A stretch of DNA of 64,000 bases from Chitinophagaceae bacterium (GCA_009996675.1 JAACZQ010000002.1:50882-114881); one strand, 5' to 3'. Shown: positions 33,415 to 44,642, numbered from the stretch's first letter. Made by a program: numbers and translations. Notes: generated by a model from the letters alone, not told the origin.

Positions 33415-35325
33415 TTAATAGTGCCAGCGAACAAATGCTTCCATCGCCGCATATTTGGTCATGCCCAGCAATGCATAGAGGTTGGCGGTATTCGCATTGC
33501 GGTCTTCTGCCCGTTGCCAGAATTCACGGCTATCGGTTCCCTGGAAGGGGACCATATCTTTTTGTGACTGGTGTATGAAAATACCGAAACGTTTTTTCAT
33601 CACCTGATCGGGACTCATGGGAATAGCCATTTCAATTTCTGAAATATCCCATTCCTGCCAGGCACCTTTGTACAACCATACCCAGCAATCATTTACCCAT
33701 GCTTCACCGGCAGCTTTTAACCGGCGCATGCTTTCAAAAATAATATCCAGACATACTTTATGGGTGCCATGCGGATCGGCCAGGTCACCGGCGCAGAAGA
33801 TCTGCTGTGGTTTTAATTTTCGCAACAGGGCCATGGTGATGTCAATATCTGCTTCACCCATGGGATTCTTTTCTACCGTGCCGGTTTCATAGAAAGGCAG
33901 GTTCATAAAATGACAACGGTCATCGGTGAGGCCCACATAGCGGCAGGTGGCTTTGGCTTCACAACGGCGTATCAAACCCTTGATGGCCCTGATTTGAGCC
34001 GTATCACGCTGGTCTTTTTGCTTGGATGCAATGAAGGTTCTGGCAGCTGTCAGAATTTCCTGGCTCTTATGGTTATCAATGCCAAACATCTCTTCAAAAC
34101 CAACCGCAAAATCAATAAAGCGGGTAACAAATTCGTCGGTTACTGCAATATTACCGCTGGTCTGATAAGCTACATGTACTTCGTGTCCCTGATCGTGTAA
34201 ACGCATGAATGTACCACCCATGCTGATGATGTCATCATCGGGGTGGGGAGAGAAAATCAGGCTGCGTTTGGGGTAGGGGTTGCTTCTTTCGGGGTGACCG
34301 GGAATAACCGCATTGGGTTTACCGCCGGGCCATCCGGTGAGGCTGTCACGGAGCATGTAAAATACCTGCAGGTTGATTTCATACGCATCGCCTTTTTCAA
34401 CCAGTAAGTCGGATAAGCCATGCTCATTGTAATCGTGTGCAGTGAGACTGAGTACGGTTTTATTGAGTTCCAGTGCCAGGTTGATGACGGCACGTTTGAT
34501 CATTTTGGGTGTCCACTCGCATTCGCCGGTCAGCCAGGGCGATTTGATGCGGGTGAGTTCTGCTGAAGCTGATTCGTCGATTACAAAAGTACAATCCTGG
34601 TGTTGCTGAAGAATACTGGCGGGTACCTGTTCGGTTACATCGCCCTCCACAGCACGGGCTACAATTGCCGCTTTCATACCCCAGGCCATCAGCAGGATGC
34701 GACGGGCTTTGAGGATGGTGCTGATACCCATGGTAACTGCCAGGCGGGGTACTTTGGAAATATTTTCAAACTCGTAGGCGTTGGAGATACGGGTATTGTT
34801 ATCGAGGTTCACCAAACGGGTGCGGGATGAAATGCTGGATCCGGGTTCGTTGAATCCAATATGACCATTGTTACCGATACCCAATACCTGCAGGTCAATA
34901 CCACCCGCTTTTTCAATGCGCTCTTCATACGCTGCGCAATACTTTTTGATTTCATCCTTGGGCCAGTCGCCACCCGGTAAATGTATATTGGCAGGATCAA
35001 TATCTACGTGATTGAACAGATGGCGATGCATAAAACTCCAATAACTCTGGAAAGCATCTTTGTCAATCGGATAATATTCGTCGAGATTGAAGGAGATCAC
35101 ATTTTTGAAACTCAGCCCTTCTTCCCGGTGTAAGCGCACCAACTCGGCGTACATACTGATGGGGGTGGAGCCCGTGGCCAGTCCCAGTACACAATGCTTA
35201 CCCTGTGCCTGTTTCTCGCGGATCAGTTGCGCAATCTCTGCTGCTACATATTTGGAACCCTCTTTGGAGTTGGCATGAATACGAACCGGAATTTTTTCAA
35301 AAGAATCTACCATTGCCATAGTCAT
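33415..35325 (-). CDS. nagB: Glucosamine-6-phosphate deaminase fused to LmbE-like deacetylase
   Basis: A 636-residue two-domain enzyme. Residues about 15-270 are NagB: F-N-L-D-E-Y-Y and G-N-N-G-H-I-G-F-N-E-P-G-S carry the catalytic Asp, His and Glu; it turns glucosamine-6-phosphate into fructose-6-phosphate and ammonia. Residues about 370-600 are an LmbE/PIG-L-type zinc deacetylase domain starting at F-S-P-H-P-D-D-D, with a later D-P-H-G-T-H metal site. The fusion is usual in Bacteroidota and may join removal of an acetyl group with deamination. The enzyme feeds amino sugars into glycolysis, whose pfkA and pyk genes lie just upstream. Confidence 0.93.
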   Translation of the reverse strand: MTMAMVDSFEKIPVRIHANSKEGSKYVAAEIAQLIREKQAQGKHCVLGLATGSTPISMYAELVRLHREEGLSFKNVISFNLDEYYPIDKDAFQSYWSFMHRHLFNHVDIDPANIHLPGGDWPKDEIKKYCAAYEERIEKAGGIDLQVLGIGNNGHIGFNEPGSSISSRTRLVNLDNNTRISNAYEFENISKVPRLAVTMGISTILKARRILLMAWGMKAAIVARAVEGDVTEQVPASILQQHQDCTFVIDESASAELTRIKSPWLTGECEWTPKMIKRAVINLALELNKTVLSLTAHDYNEHGLSDLLVEKGDAYEINLQVFYMLRDSLTGWPGGKPNAVIPGHPERSNPYPKRSLIFSPHPDDDIISMGGTFMRLHDQGHEVHVAYQTSGNIAVTDEFVTRFIDFAVGFEEMFGIDNHKSQEILTAARTFIASKQKDQRDTAQIRAIKGLIRRCEAKATCRYVGLTDDRCHFMNLPFYETGTVEKNPMGEADIDITMALLRKLKPQQIFCAGDLADPHGTHKVCLDIIFESMRRLKAAGEAWVNDCWVWLYKGAWQEWDISEIEMAIPMSPDQVMKKRFGIFIHQSQKDMVPFQGTDSREFWQRAEDRNANTANLYALLGMTKYAAMEAFVRWHY

Positions 35326-35540
35326 TTGTCTTTAGCGAATGTAACAATTTTGCCTTATAAAGCCGCACAAAAACGCATAAAGCTTGTGTTATGCTTGCTT
35401 TTTTCCCTTTTTCTGCGGCTTTTCGAGCCGGTATTGGTCAAATTCGATCATTCTAATGAAAGATATACATCATATGATCCTGATCTTGCAGTCATGCATG
35501 GTTTGCCTGCTACGGTTTCGGGGCTGTCGTCGTCACCTGT

Positions 35541-37031
35541 TTACTCAACCGTTGTGATCTTAATCACATTGGTGGGCAGGTGCTGGTCTACCGGTGTACT
35601 ACCGGTATTCACTACCACATCACCTTCGTGTATGAAGCCCCTGCTTTTCAGGATATTGATCTGATCGGCAATGATATCATCCAGGCTTTCTTCTTCTGCA
35701 TAATAAAAGGCACGAACACCCCAGCTCAGGCTCAGCTGATTCACCAGCGATTTCTCTTTGGTAAATACATAAAGCGGCGATTTGGGCCGGTAACTGCTCA
35801 GCATGAATGCGGTATAACCACTCTGGGTCATGCCTACCAGTGCATGGGCGCCTACATCTTCGGCAATCTTACAGGCATTGTAACAAACGGCATCGCTATG
35901 GAAGGAGGGCGAGTGCGACTGTGGTTTCAGGTCTTCAGAGCGATTGTACCGGTAATCGGTTTTTTCTACTTCACGAATGATCTTGCGCATGGTTTGTACC
36001 ACCAGGGCGGGGTGCTGACCGGTAGCTGTTTCGCCACTGAGCATCACCGCATCTGCACCTTCCAGTACTGCGTTGGCCACATCGGTAATTTCACTGCGGT
36101 TGGGCTTCACGCGGTCAATCATGCTTTCCATCATTTGGGTGGCCACAATAACGGGTTTGGCACGGTGAATACATTTGCGGATCAGTTCTTTCTGAATCAG
36201 CGGGATTTGCTCCACCGGTAATTCCACACCCAGATCACCACGCGCCACCATAATACCATCGCTTTCAATAATGATATCGCGGATATTGGTGAGGGCTTCA
36301 GGTTTTTCGATCTTGGCAATGATTTTTGTTTTGCTGGCTTTTTCTTTCAGCTTGCTGCGCAGGATCACCAGGTCATCCACACTGCGAACAAAACTCAGGG
36401 CAACCCAGTCCAGTTTCTGCTCGATGATAAAATCCAGATCCTGCAAATCTTTTTCTGTGAGGGCAGGCAGGGATATTTTGGTATCGGGCAGGTTGATGCC
36501 TTTTTTGGAAGAAAGGATACCACCCAGGGTTACCACTACTTTCACATCGCCATTGGCTTCCTTGCTTACTACTTTTACTTCCAGTTTGCCGTCATCAATC
36601 AGAATGATATTGCCTTCTACCACATCACCGGCGAGATTGGGGTAGGAGACATAGATTTTCTCCAGTGTGCCAATGCATTTTTCATTGGTGAATGTGAGTA
36701 TATCACCCACTTTTACATCCAGTGCATTGTTCTCAATTTCACCCACACGTAATTTGGGGCCCTGCAAATCTCCCAGGATGGAAATATTATATGGCTGTGT
36801 TTTATTGATATTACGGATATGATCAATGATGCGTGCTTTGTCTTCATGCCCGCCATGTGAAAAGTTCAAACGGAAAACATTTACACCGGCTTTTACCAAT
36901 TCTAATAACTTTTCATAGGTATCGCAGGCAGGACCTACGGTGGCTACAATTTTGGTTTTGTGGTGTACATGCTCAATACCCGCTTCCTTGTCCATATTGG
37001 CGTGCAGGTATTTTTCAATGTTTTTTGACAT
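35541..37031 (-). CDS. pyk: Pyruvate kinase
   Basis: A 496-residue enzyme of usual length making pyruvate and ATP from phosphoenolpyruvate. Visible family motifs: T-K-I-V-A-T-V-G-P near the start, N-F-S-H-G, I-A-K-I-E-K (active-site region), V-A-R-G-D-L-G-V-E-L-P, and the M-L-S-G-E-T-A-T-G cluster. The C-terminal regulatory domain (about 375-496) is complete. It lies 47 bases after pfkA on the same strand, so the two committing steps of glycolysis are likely co-transcribed. Start at the ATG right after the spacer. Confidence 0.97.
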   Translation of the reverse strand: MSKNIEKYLHANMDKEAGIEHVHHKTKIVATVGPACDTYEKLLELVKAGVNVFRLNFSHGGHEDKARIIDHIRNINKTQPYNISILGDLQGPKLRVGEIENNALDVKVGDILTFTNEKCIGTLEKIYVSYPNLAGDVVEGNIILIDDGKLEVKVVSKEANGDVKVVVTLGGILSSKKGINLPDTKISLPALTEKDLQDLDFIIEQKLDWVALSFVRSVDDLVILRSKLKEKASKTKIIAKIEKPEALTNIRDIIIESDGIMVARGDLGVELPVEQIPLIQKELIRKCIHRAKPVIVATQMMESMIDRVKPNRSEITDVANAVLEGADAVMLSGETATGQHPALVVQTMRKIIREVEKTDYRYNRSEDLKPQSHSPSFHSDAVCYNACKIAEDVGAHALVGMTQSGYTAFMLSSYRPKSPLYVFTKEKSLVNQLSLSWGVRAFYYAEEESLDDIIADQINILKSRGFIHEGDVVVNTGSTPVDQHLPTNVIKITTVE

Positions 37032-37078
37032 ACGGTTGGGTTGTTTGGTTATGCTTCTTGCTTGCTTTGTTAGTCGGA

Positions 37079-38065
37079 TTAACTGGCCAGGATCTTGACA
37101 ATCTTTAACCAGTCGTCTGATATTTTCTGTTTGGCTTTGATGGCATTATTCAGCGGGGTATAATGCAGTTTATTATTCAGTATACCCACCATCACGTTGT
37201 GTTTACCGGTGAGCAAACATTCCACGGCATGATACCCCATGCGGCTGGCGATCAGCCTGTCGAGGCAGGTAGGTGCTCCGCCGCGCTGTATATGCCCGAG
37301 TATACACACACGCGTATCGGCTGCGGGCAGTCGCTCTTTCAATACCGCTGCCACTTCATTGGCGCCGCCAAAATCGTCGCCTTCGGCTACCACAATGAGG
37401 TTAACCAGCTTTCTTCTTTTTTCTTTTTCGGTGAGTGAACTGATGAGTTCATCGATATCGGTCTTGGCTTCAGGGATCAGGATATTTTCTGCACCGGTGG
37501 CAATACCGCTGTGTAAAGCTATATAACCGGCATCACGGCCCATTACTTCTACAATGAAGAGTCGGTCGTGTGCATCGGCCGTATCCCGGATTTTATCGAT
37601 GGCTTCTACAGCGGTATTCACTGCGGTATCAAAACCAATGGTGAAATCGCTGCCGGCAATATCTTTATCAATGGTGCCGGGTAAGCCTATACAGGGAATA
37701 TCGAATTCGTTGCTGAATTTTTGAGCTCCCCGGAAACTGCCATCACCACCAATGATCACCAGTCCATCGATCCCCCGCTTGCGCAGGTTCTCATAGGCTA
37801 TCTTGCGCCCTTCGGGCTCAAAGAATTCTTTACTGCGGGCGGTTTTTAATATGGTACCACCCCGCTGGATGATATTGGCCACCGAACGCGAATCCATACG
37901 GAAAATATCATCTTCAATCATGCCACTGTAGCCACGCATCACACCATACACTTCCAATCCATGGTAAATACCGGTTCTTACAACAGCCCTGATGGCAGCA
38001 TTCATTCCAGGGGCATCACCACCGGAAGTCAATACGCCGATTTTGGTTACTTGTTTTGCAGACAT
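37079..38065 (-). CDS. pfkA: ATP-dependent 6-phosphofructokinase
   Basis: A 328-residue enzyme that phosphorylates fructose-6-phosphate. Motifs: G-V-L-T-S-G-G-D-A-P-G near the start, G-G-D-G-S for ATP, the catalytic G-T-I-D-K-D, and M-G-R-D-A-G-Y for the sugar phosphate. Gly in G-G-D-G-S and the residues around it fit the ATP-using rather than PPi-using type. I chose the ATG before S-A-K-Q-V because the longer frame has a poorly conserved 20-residue extension. It leads the pfkA-pyk pair and has a recognisable promoter 86 bases upstream. Confidence 0.96.
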   Translation of the reverse strand: MSAKQVTKIGVLTSGGDAPGMNAAIRAVVRTGIYHGLEVYGVMRGYSGMIEDDIFRMDSRSVANIIQRGGTILKTARSKEFFEPEGRKIAYENLRKRGIDGLVIIGGDGSFRGAQKFSNEFDIPCIGLPGTIDKDIAGSDFTIGFDTAVNTAVEAIDKIRDTADAHDRLFIVEVMGRDAGYIALHSGIATGAENILIPEAKTDIDELISSLTEKEKRRKLVNLIVVAEGDDFGGANEVAAVLKERLPAADTRVCILGHIQRGGAPTCLDRLIASRMGYHAVECLLTGKHNVMVGILNNKLHYTPLNNAIKAKQKISDDWLKIVKILAS

Positions 38066-38150
38066 GTTATTATGCAATTCTTCTTTAATGCAATGGTAAA
38101 ACTTGGCCAATGCCTTGTATAACAAAATGTGTATCAGCTACACGGAGTTT

Positions 38151-38180
38151 CAAAAATAAGCAATTGGAGGCAAATGCCAA
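38151..38180 (-). promoter_or_regulatory. Promoter of pfkA-pyk (TTG-N19-TATTTTTG)
   Basis: On the minus strand, TTG (38178-38180) and TATTTTTG (38151-38158) are 19 bases apart, close to the Bacteroidota consensus. It would give an approximately 75-80-base leader for pfkA. Confidence 0.65.
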
Positions 38181-38217
38181 GTGCGGTATTCTGCATCTAT
38201 TTTAGTAAAATTGTTAT

Positions 38218-39108
38218 ATGAAGATTATGATCACGGGTGTCAATGGTTTCACGGGCCAGCACCTCTTCAGAATATTGGCTGGTAAAGGCTTTGAGGTACA
38301 CGGTATCTCTCGTGGCCCCGTACGTTTTGCATTGCCGGAACGAGGTTTTTATCACCCGGTGGAACTAACGAATGTTCGTACAGTGATTGATTGTTTTGAT
38401 CTGGTTAAACCCGATGTGGTTATTCATACCGCAGCCATGTCCAAACCCGATGAATGCCACCAAAACCCGCAAGCCTGTTTATTGCAGAATGTAGAAGCCA
38501 CCCGTCATTTACTGGAAGCCAGCAGACCCCATCCGGTACATTTTATTTATTTCTCTACCGATTTTATTTTCGGCGAACATGGCCCGCACAGCGAAGATGA
38601 TCTGCCCGCTCCACTGAATTTCTATGGCGAATCGAAATGGAAAGCTGAACAACTGGTAGAGGCTTCGGGTATTACTGCGACCATTGTACGACCCGTTTTT
38701 ATTTACGGGAACCAGTATCCGGGAATGCGACCGAGTTTTATTCAATGGGTGAAACAGCAGTTGCAGACCGGTAAACCCATTCAAGTGGTCACCGATCAAT
38801 TAAGAACACCAACCTATGTGAATGATCTTGCCATGGGCTTGCAGCAAATTATTACTTACCAGCGACAGGGCGTGTATCACCTGGCGGGAAAAGATATTGT
38901 ATCGCCCTGTGAAATGGCTTTTGCAGTGGCTGATGTATGGGGGCTGGATGCTACACTGATTGAACCCGTTACCGCCGATGTTTTTCCGGAACCGGTACGG
39001 CGGGCCAAGCAATCCGGACTGCAAATACAGAAAGCCGTGCGGGAATTGTCGTACCAGCCGTTATCTTTCCGCGAAGCACTGCAAGAAATACATGCGGCTG
39101 AAACCTGA
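38218..39108 (+). CDS. RmlD-like sugar nucleotide reductase (extended SDR)
   Basis: A 296-residue protein. G-V-N-G-F-T-G-Q (7-14) binds NAD(P)H, S-T-D-F-I-F near 117 and Y-G-E-S-K-W-K (about 139) hold the catalytic Ser/Thr-Tyr-Lys set. The pattern is that of dTDP-4-dehydrorhamnose reductase (RmlD) and relatives. The other rml genes are not nearby, so it may serve another sugar nucleotide or a related function. It is divergent from pfkA with about 150 bases between them and has a 13-base gap before the next gene's start. Confidence 0.85.
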   Translation: MKIMITGVNGFTGQHLFRILAGKGFEVHGISRGPVRFALPERGFYHPVELTNVRTVIDCFDLVKPDVVIHTAAMSKPDECHQNPQACLLQNVEATRHLLEASRPHPVHFIYFSTDFIFGEHGPHSEDDLPAPLNFYGESKWKAEQLVEASGITATIVRPVFIYGNQYPGMRPSFIQWVKQQLQTGKPIQVVTDQLRTPTYVNDLAMGLQQIITYQRQGVYHLAGKDIVSPCEMAFAVADVWGLDATLIEPVTADVFPEPVRRAKQSGLQIQKAVRELSYQPLSFREALQEIHAAET

Positions 39109-39121
39109 TCTATATTCAAAC

Positions 39122-39820
39122 ATGAACCCCTTAAGCATGAAAAAATATATACCCATACTGTTCTGGATTGTATTGATTGCACAGCTGCTCTTTATTCAGC
39201 AGGAAATGGCAACACCCCGACTGGTTTCTAAATTGCTGCTGGTGCCGCTGTTGATCCTGATGCTGGTGCTGAACGGTGTTTCGCTGAAACAATATTGGCG
39301 GGCCTATGTTGGTTTGTTTTTTTCCTGGATAGGAGACGGGCTGCTGATTTTTTCCGGTGCGGAATTTTTTCTGGCGGGTATGATTGCATTTATACTGGCA
39401 CATGTGCATTATAGCCTGTATTTTATTCAACTGCATCCGGCCCGTTTGCGGTGGAAAGGAAATTTTCTGTTGTTTTTCCTGGGGCTTTTATTGCTCTGTC
39501 TTTTATTATTCAATTGGCTGAAACCTTACCTGGGTGTATACCAGCTGCCCATTTTATTGTACATGGCATTTATCAGCCTGATGGCTTCTCTGGCTGCCCA
39601 TACGGCGGAAAAAGCGGGTTATAGGGTGTTGGTATGGCGTAGTTTTATTCCCGGGGCCTTACTGTTTGTGTCCAGTGATGCTTTACTGGCCGTCAACAAG
39701 TTTTATGGGCTGCCCCTTTGGGCCGATATCGGTGTGATGCTCACCTATGGTATGGCACAGTATTTCCTGACCATTGGTTTTAGGAAAGTGGCCTTAGAAC
39801 AGGTAAAAACAACTAAGTGA
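39122..39820 (+). CDS. YhhN family membrane protein (lysoplasmalogenase-like)
   Basis: A 232-residue protein with about eight transmembrane helices covering most of its length. The patterns W-I-G-D-G-L-L near residue 70, H-x-x-Y (A-H-V-H-Y-S-L-Y) and S-S-D-A-L-L-A-V near the C-terminus match the YhhN/TMEM86 family, whose animal members cleave the vinyl ether of lysoplasmalogens. Bacterial function is little known. The ATG used is 13 bases after the RmlD-like gene; an internal ATG at 39137 is an alternative. Likely co-transcribed with that gene and ended by a strong terminator. Confidence 0.82.
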   Translation: MNPLSMKKYIPILFWIVLIAQLLFIQQEMATPRLVSKLLLVPLLILMLVLNGVSLKQYWRAYVGLFFSWIGDGLLIFSGAEFFLAGMIAFILAHVHYSLYFIQLHPARLRWKGNFLLFFLGLLLLCLLLFNWLKPYLGVYQLPILLYMAFISLMASLAAHTAEKAGYRVLVWRSFIPGALLFVSSDALLAVNKFYGLPLWADIGVMLTYGMAQYFLTIGFRKVALEQVKTTK

Positions 39821-39852
39821 TTGATTTTCTTTTTATTCGGCAGCTTACTGCA

Positions 39853-39890
39853 TAAAAAAACACCCCACGATATCGCGGGGTGTTTTTTTA
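39853..39890. terminator. Bidirectional terminator between YhhN gene and groEL
   Basis: A perfect 14-base-pair stem (39853-39866 with 39877-39890), A-run on one side and T-run on the other. It ends both converging transcripts. Confidence 0.92.
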
Positions 39891-39914
39891 TGATTCCGTT
39901 GATTGGAATAGTTC

Positions 39915-41667
<1,753 letters not shown>

Positions 41668-41949
41668 TTATACAATTGCCAACAGGTCGCTTTCACGCAT
41701 GATGAGCAGGTCCTGACCATCGATCTGGATCTCGGTACCGGCATATTTGCCATACAATACCGTATCGCCCACTTTTACAGTCAGTGGCTCGTCTTTTTTA
41801 CCCGCACCAGCGGCTACAATGGTTCCTTTCTGGGGTTTTTCTTTTGCTGTATCAGGGATAATAATTCCGCCGGCAGTTTTTTCTTCAGCAGCGGCCGGCT
41901 TAACAATTACTCTGTCATGCAGAGGAGTAACGTTGAGTTTCTTAGCCAT
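41668..41949 (-). CDS. groES: Co-chaperonin GroES (Hsp10)
   Basis: A 93-residue protein, normal length. Family signs: P-L-H-D-R-V-I-V-K near the start, the mobile loop with [22 protein letters not shown], and a closing [11 protein letters not shown]. It caps the GroEL ring. It is the first gene of the groES-groEL operon. Confidence 0.99.
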   Translation of the reverse strand: MAKKLNVTPLHDRVIVKPAAAEEKTAGGIIIPDTAKEKPQKGTIVAAGAGKKDEPLTVKVGDTVLYGKYAGTEIQIDGQDLLIMRESDLLAIV

Positions 41950-42217
41950 ACGTTATTGGTTTTTAATTTAGAAGGTTTAATTAATTCTGATACGTTTTCA
42001 GCGATTTTTATGCCATCCCGCCCGGATAAGTCAAAATTTCAGTATTGCCGTCCGGAGGCCCCTAATCCCTGTAAACCTTGTCAGTATGGGCGGCAAAGAT
42101 GGGGTAAGTTTTCTGTACGGATGTCATTTTTTCATTAATTCCCCGGCCTTTATTTTTTGTGTACCGGCAATCCGGACCGTTTTTTAACCCGTATGTAAGG
42201 TATCTAAACACGCATTT

Positions 42218-42637
42218 ATGAAAATAGTCCGTAGGATCGTCCGGGTGGTTTTGACCAGTATCCTGGTACTGTTTGCTGGTCTCCTGGTATATGCCAATTG
42301 GCGCAAACCTTCCCTGGGGGAACGTATTTACATGGAAAATCCAACCCAGATCGTAGTACTTCAGTTCCCGGAATCGTATACACAATATGATTCTGTTCGC
42401 CTCACCGCTTTCTGGCAGTCCGCACCCGGGGTTTCTGCCAGCTATATTGGCCTGGCCAGTCGCACCCTCTGTATTACCATCGACCCCCGGAAAACCAGCC
42501 GGGCTGCCATTTTGCAGCAGGCCCAAAATTTCGATCAGCAGTTGGCTGAGCGGCAACCCGTTGGCAACCGTGCTGAATGTCCGGTTGATCTTACCGGTTT
42601 CCAGCGCCTGATGTACACACTGAATATCCGGAAATAG
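42218..42637 (+). CDS. Hypothetical membrane-anchored protein
   Basis: A 139-residue protein with one N-terminal transmembrane helix (about residues 9-26) after a basic start, then a soluble alpha/beta domain of about 110 residues, presumably in the periplasm. The soluble part has a beta-alpha pattern reminiscent of small ferredoxin-like folds, but I do not recognise the family. It stands 36 bases before the lipoprotein globin gene on the same strand, so the two may be co-expressed. The 268 bases between it and groES show no feature I can name. Confidence 0.6.
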   Translation: MKIVRRIVRVVLTSILVLFAGLLVYANWRKPSLGERIYMENPTQIVVLQFPESYTQYDSVRLTAFWQSAPGVSASYIGLASRTLCITIDPRKTSRAAILQQAQNFDQQLAERQPVGNRAECPVDLTGFQRLMYTLNIRK

Positions 42638-42673
42638 TTATTGTATTCCTTCTTCACCTTAAATCAAATTGCA

Positions 42674-43138
42674 ATGAAAAAGAGTCTCTTTCGGTTGGGG
42701 GGTATTGCCCTCGTTTTGTTGGTTGGTTTTACTGCCTGTAAGAAAAATGATGTCCCCGTGAATGCCGGCAGTGCCCTGTATCAGCGCCTGGGTGGCAATA
42801 TGGGCATCAAGAAAGTCGTAGATGATTTCATTGGCATTGTCGTAGCAGATAATGTCATTAATGGATTTTTTGCCACTACAGCCCGGTCACAGGAGCGGGT
42901 TGACCGCTTGAAAATGAACCTGGTAAATCAAATCGGACAGGCTGTAGGCGGTACAGAAACCTATACCGGTTTGTCTATGAAAGCGGCACATGTGGGAATG
43001 GGAATTAAAGATGTTCATTTTAACGCACTGGTGAATGACCTGGTTGCGGCTTTGAAAAAGAATGGTGTTAGTGACGCGGATATCAACACCATTGGTGGAG
43101 CATTGGTACCGTTGAAGACTGATATTGTAGAGCCATAG
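42674..43138 (+). CDS. Group 1 truncated haemoglobin with lipoprotein signal
   Basis: A 154-residue protein. The first 22 residues are a lipoprotein signal (M-K-K ... V-G-F-T-A-C, Cys22). The remainder is a 2-on-2 globin: Y-Q-R-L-G-G near residue 36, V-V-D-D-F, the G-G-T-E-T-Y-T-G loop and M-K-A-A-H (His106, proximal haem ligand). Globins of this type bind O2 or NO; lipidation would place it outside the cytoplasm, so export of haem-binding protein and a role in NO or O2 handling at the envelope are suggested. The ATG used gives a perfect lipobox; an upstream start does not. A terminator follows. Confidence 0.85.
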   Translation: MKKSLFRLGGIALVLLVGFTACKKNDVPVNAGSALYQRLGGNMGIKKVVDDFIGIVVADNVINGFFATTARSQERVDRLKMNLVNQIGQAVGGTETYTGLSMKAAHVGMGIKDVHFNALVNDLVAALKKNGVSDADINTIGGALVPLKTDIVEP

Positions 43139-43173
43139 CCTGAGTTATTTCATTTGGTTGTATCAAGGTTAAG

Positions 43174-43200
43174 ACCTGTCCGTTCCCGGACGGGTTTTTT
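43174..43200 (+). terminator. Rho-independent terminator after the globin gene
   Basis: Nine-base-pair stem with one G-U pair (43174-43182 with 43187-43195), 4-base loop, T-run to 43200. Confidence 0.85.
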
Positions 43201-43203
43201 CAT

Positions 43204-43234
43204 TTTGTACAGCCCGCTAAAAATTATACCTTTG
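43204..43234 (+). promoter_or_regulatory. Promoter of nusB operon (TTTG-N19-TACCTTTG)
   Basis: -33 TTTG at 43204-43207 and -7 TACCTTTG at 43227-43234, exactly 19 bases apart, a full match to the Bacteroidota consensus. It follows directly on the preceding terminator and lies 26 bases before the nusB ATG. Confidence 0.9.
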
Positions 43235-43260
43235 CGGTTCGAAAAACAAGTTCTTATAAA

Positions 43261-44190
43261 ATGATCAGCAGAAGAAATATCCGCGTGAAAGTGATGCAAC
43301 TGCTCTATATGATGGAGGCAGCTGAAAGTGAAAAATCCTTCCGCAAACCCGAGCAGGAATTACAGAAGCAGCTCGACCGCAGTACCGAATTATTCGTTTA
43401 CCTGCTGTATTTTATTACCGAAGTGGCCCGTTATGCAGAATATTATGCCAAACGCAGGGCTTCCCGCAATTTACCTACCGAAGAGGACCTGAATATCAAT
43501 ATCAAGATCGCTGGTAACCAGTTGTTATGGCAAATCCTGGAGAGTGCTACTTACCAGAAAGCACTGGAAATCTATCATCCTTCCAAGCTGGTGGACAGCG
43601 ACCTGGTTCGTAAAATCTACCACGAACTCTGTGAAGCACCCATTTATCAGCAATACATCACCGAAGACGGTCGGGATAAAGGCAAGGAAAAAGAAATCGT
43701 CCGCTTTATTTTTACCAATCTGATGTTACCCAATGAAAACTTTATTGGTCATGTGGAAGAGCATTTCAATAATTGGGATGATGATGCTGAAATGATGGAG
43801 CAGCTGATGCTGAATTTCTTACAAAAGCCTGCCAGTTACAGCCTGCAGGAAATGGTGAGCAAGGAAAAATGGGACTTTGCCAAATCCTTATTGCTTACCA
43901 CCATTGAGAAAAAGGAATATGTTTCAGAACTGATCAAGCCCAGACTGAAAAACTGGGATGCGGAAAGGATTGCCATCCTGGATATGGTGCTGATGCGTAT
44001 GGGTGTGTGTGAGCTCCTGTATTTCGAAACCATTCCCACCAAGGTAACCATCAATGAATATATTGATCTGGCTAAGGAATACAGTACCCAGCAGAGCGGT
44101 CAGTTTGTCAATGGTATCCTCGACAATATTCATAAGGAATTCACCGAAGCGGGTAAGATTCATAAGATTAATTACAAACACAAAGCCTGA
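43261..44190 (+). CDS. nusB: Transcription antitermination factor NusB
   Basis: A 309-residue protein. The C-terminal 140 residues are the NusB domain (W-D-A-E-R-I-A-I-L-D-M-V-L-M-R-M and T-I-N-E-Y-I-D-L-A-K-E-Y near the end); the N-terminus starts with M-I-S-R-R-N-I-R-V-K-V-M-Q-L-L-Y. The 300-residue length with an inserted or extended N-terminal part is normal for Bacteroidota. NusB binds boxA RNA with NusE in rRNA antitermination. It leads a conserved cluster with DUF1573, yajC and coaE. Confidence 0.95.
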   Translation: MISRRNIRVKVMQLLYMMEAAESEKSFRKPEQELQKQLDRSTELFVYLLYFITEVARYAEYYAKRRASRNLPTEEDLNINIKIAGNQLLWQILESATYQKALEIYHPSKLVDSDLVRKIYHELCEAPIYQQYITEDGRDKGKEKEIVRFIFTNLMLPNENFIGHVEEHFNNWDDDAEMMEQLMLNFLQKPASYSLQEMVSKEKWDFAKSLLLTTIEKKEYVSELIKPRLKNWDAERIAILDMVLMRMGVCELLYFETIPTKVTINEYIDLAKEYSTQQSGQFVNGILDNIHKEFTEAGKIHKINYKHKA

Positions 44191-44191
44191 T

Positions 44192-44638
44192 ATGAAAGGG
44201 GTGTGGCTATGCATAGCAGCGATTATCGCTACCGGGCTCCTGGGCTGTGGTAATGGTAATGACAGTACCAGCCAGTCGGTTTCAGATCGGCAGTTGAAGG
44301 ATACGGCCAATTATACCCAGGTACAATGGCTGGATTCGGTGGTGAATTTTGGCAGCATTCCCATGGGTGAGACCATCAAGCTGCGTTACCGTTTTACCAA
44401 TACCGGAACCAGGCCTTTATTTGTAACCCATGTACGGGCAGGCTGTGGTTGTACGGTGGCCGATTACACGAAAGATGCAATTGCTCCCGGTGGTATGGGC
44501 GAGATAACGGCTGCATTCGACTCCAGGAAATCACAACCCGGCAATGTGCGAAAAGTGGTGATGGTGCATACGAATACCAGTCCGGTTAATGAACACACCC
44601 TTATCTTTACCGGCGAAGTAAAACCATCCGGTAACTAA
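44192..44638 (+). CDS. DUF1573 lipoprotein
   Basis: A 148-residue protein with a lipoprotein signal ending L-L-G-C (Cys19). The mature part is one DUF1573 (Ig-like, ASH-type) domain with V-N-F-G-S-I-P-M-G-E near the start, F-x-N-T-G and the C-G-C-T signature near residue 90. Function is unknown. It starts one base after the nusB stop and is followed by yajC, an arrangement common in Bacteroidota. Confidence 0.9.
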   Translation: MKGVWLCIAAIIATGLLGCGNGNDSTSQSVSDRQLKDTANYTQVQWLDSVVNFGSIPMGETIKLRYRFTNTGTRPLFVTHVRAGCGCTVADYTKDAIAPGGMGEITAAFDSRKSQPGNVRKVVMVHTNTSPVNEHTLIFTGEVKPSGN

Positions 44639-44642
44639 CCCT

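Noticed and set aside
41950-42060. CIRCE heat-shock operator before groES
   Set aside because: No TTAGCACTC-type inverted repeat is found in the 268 bases upstream of groES or in the groES-groEL spacer.
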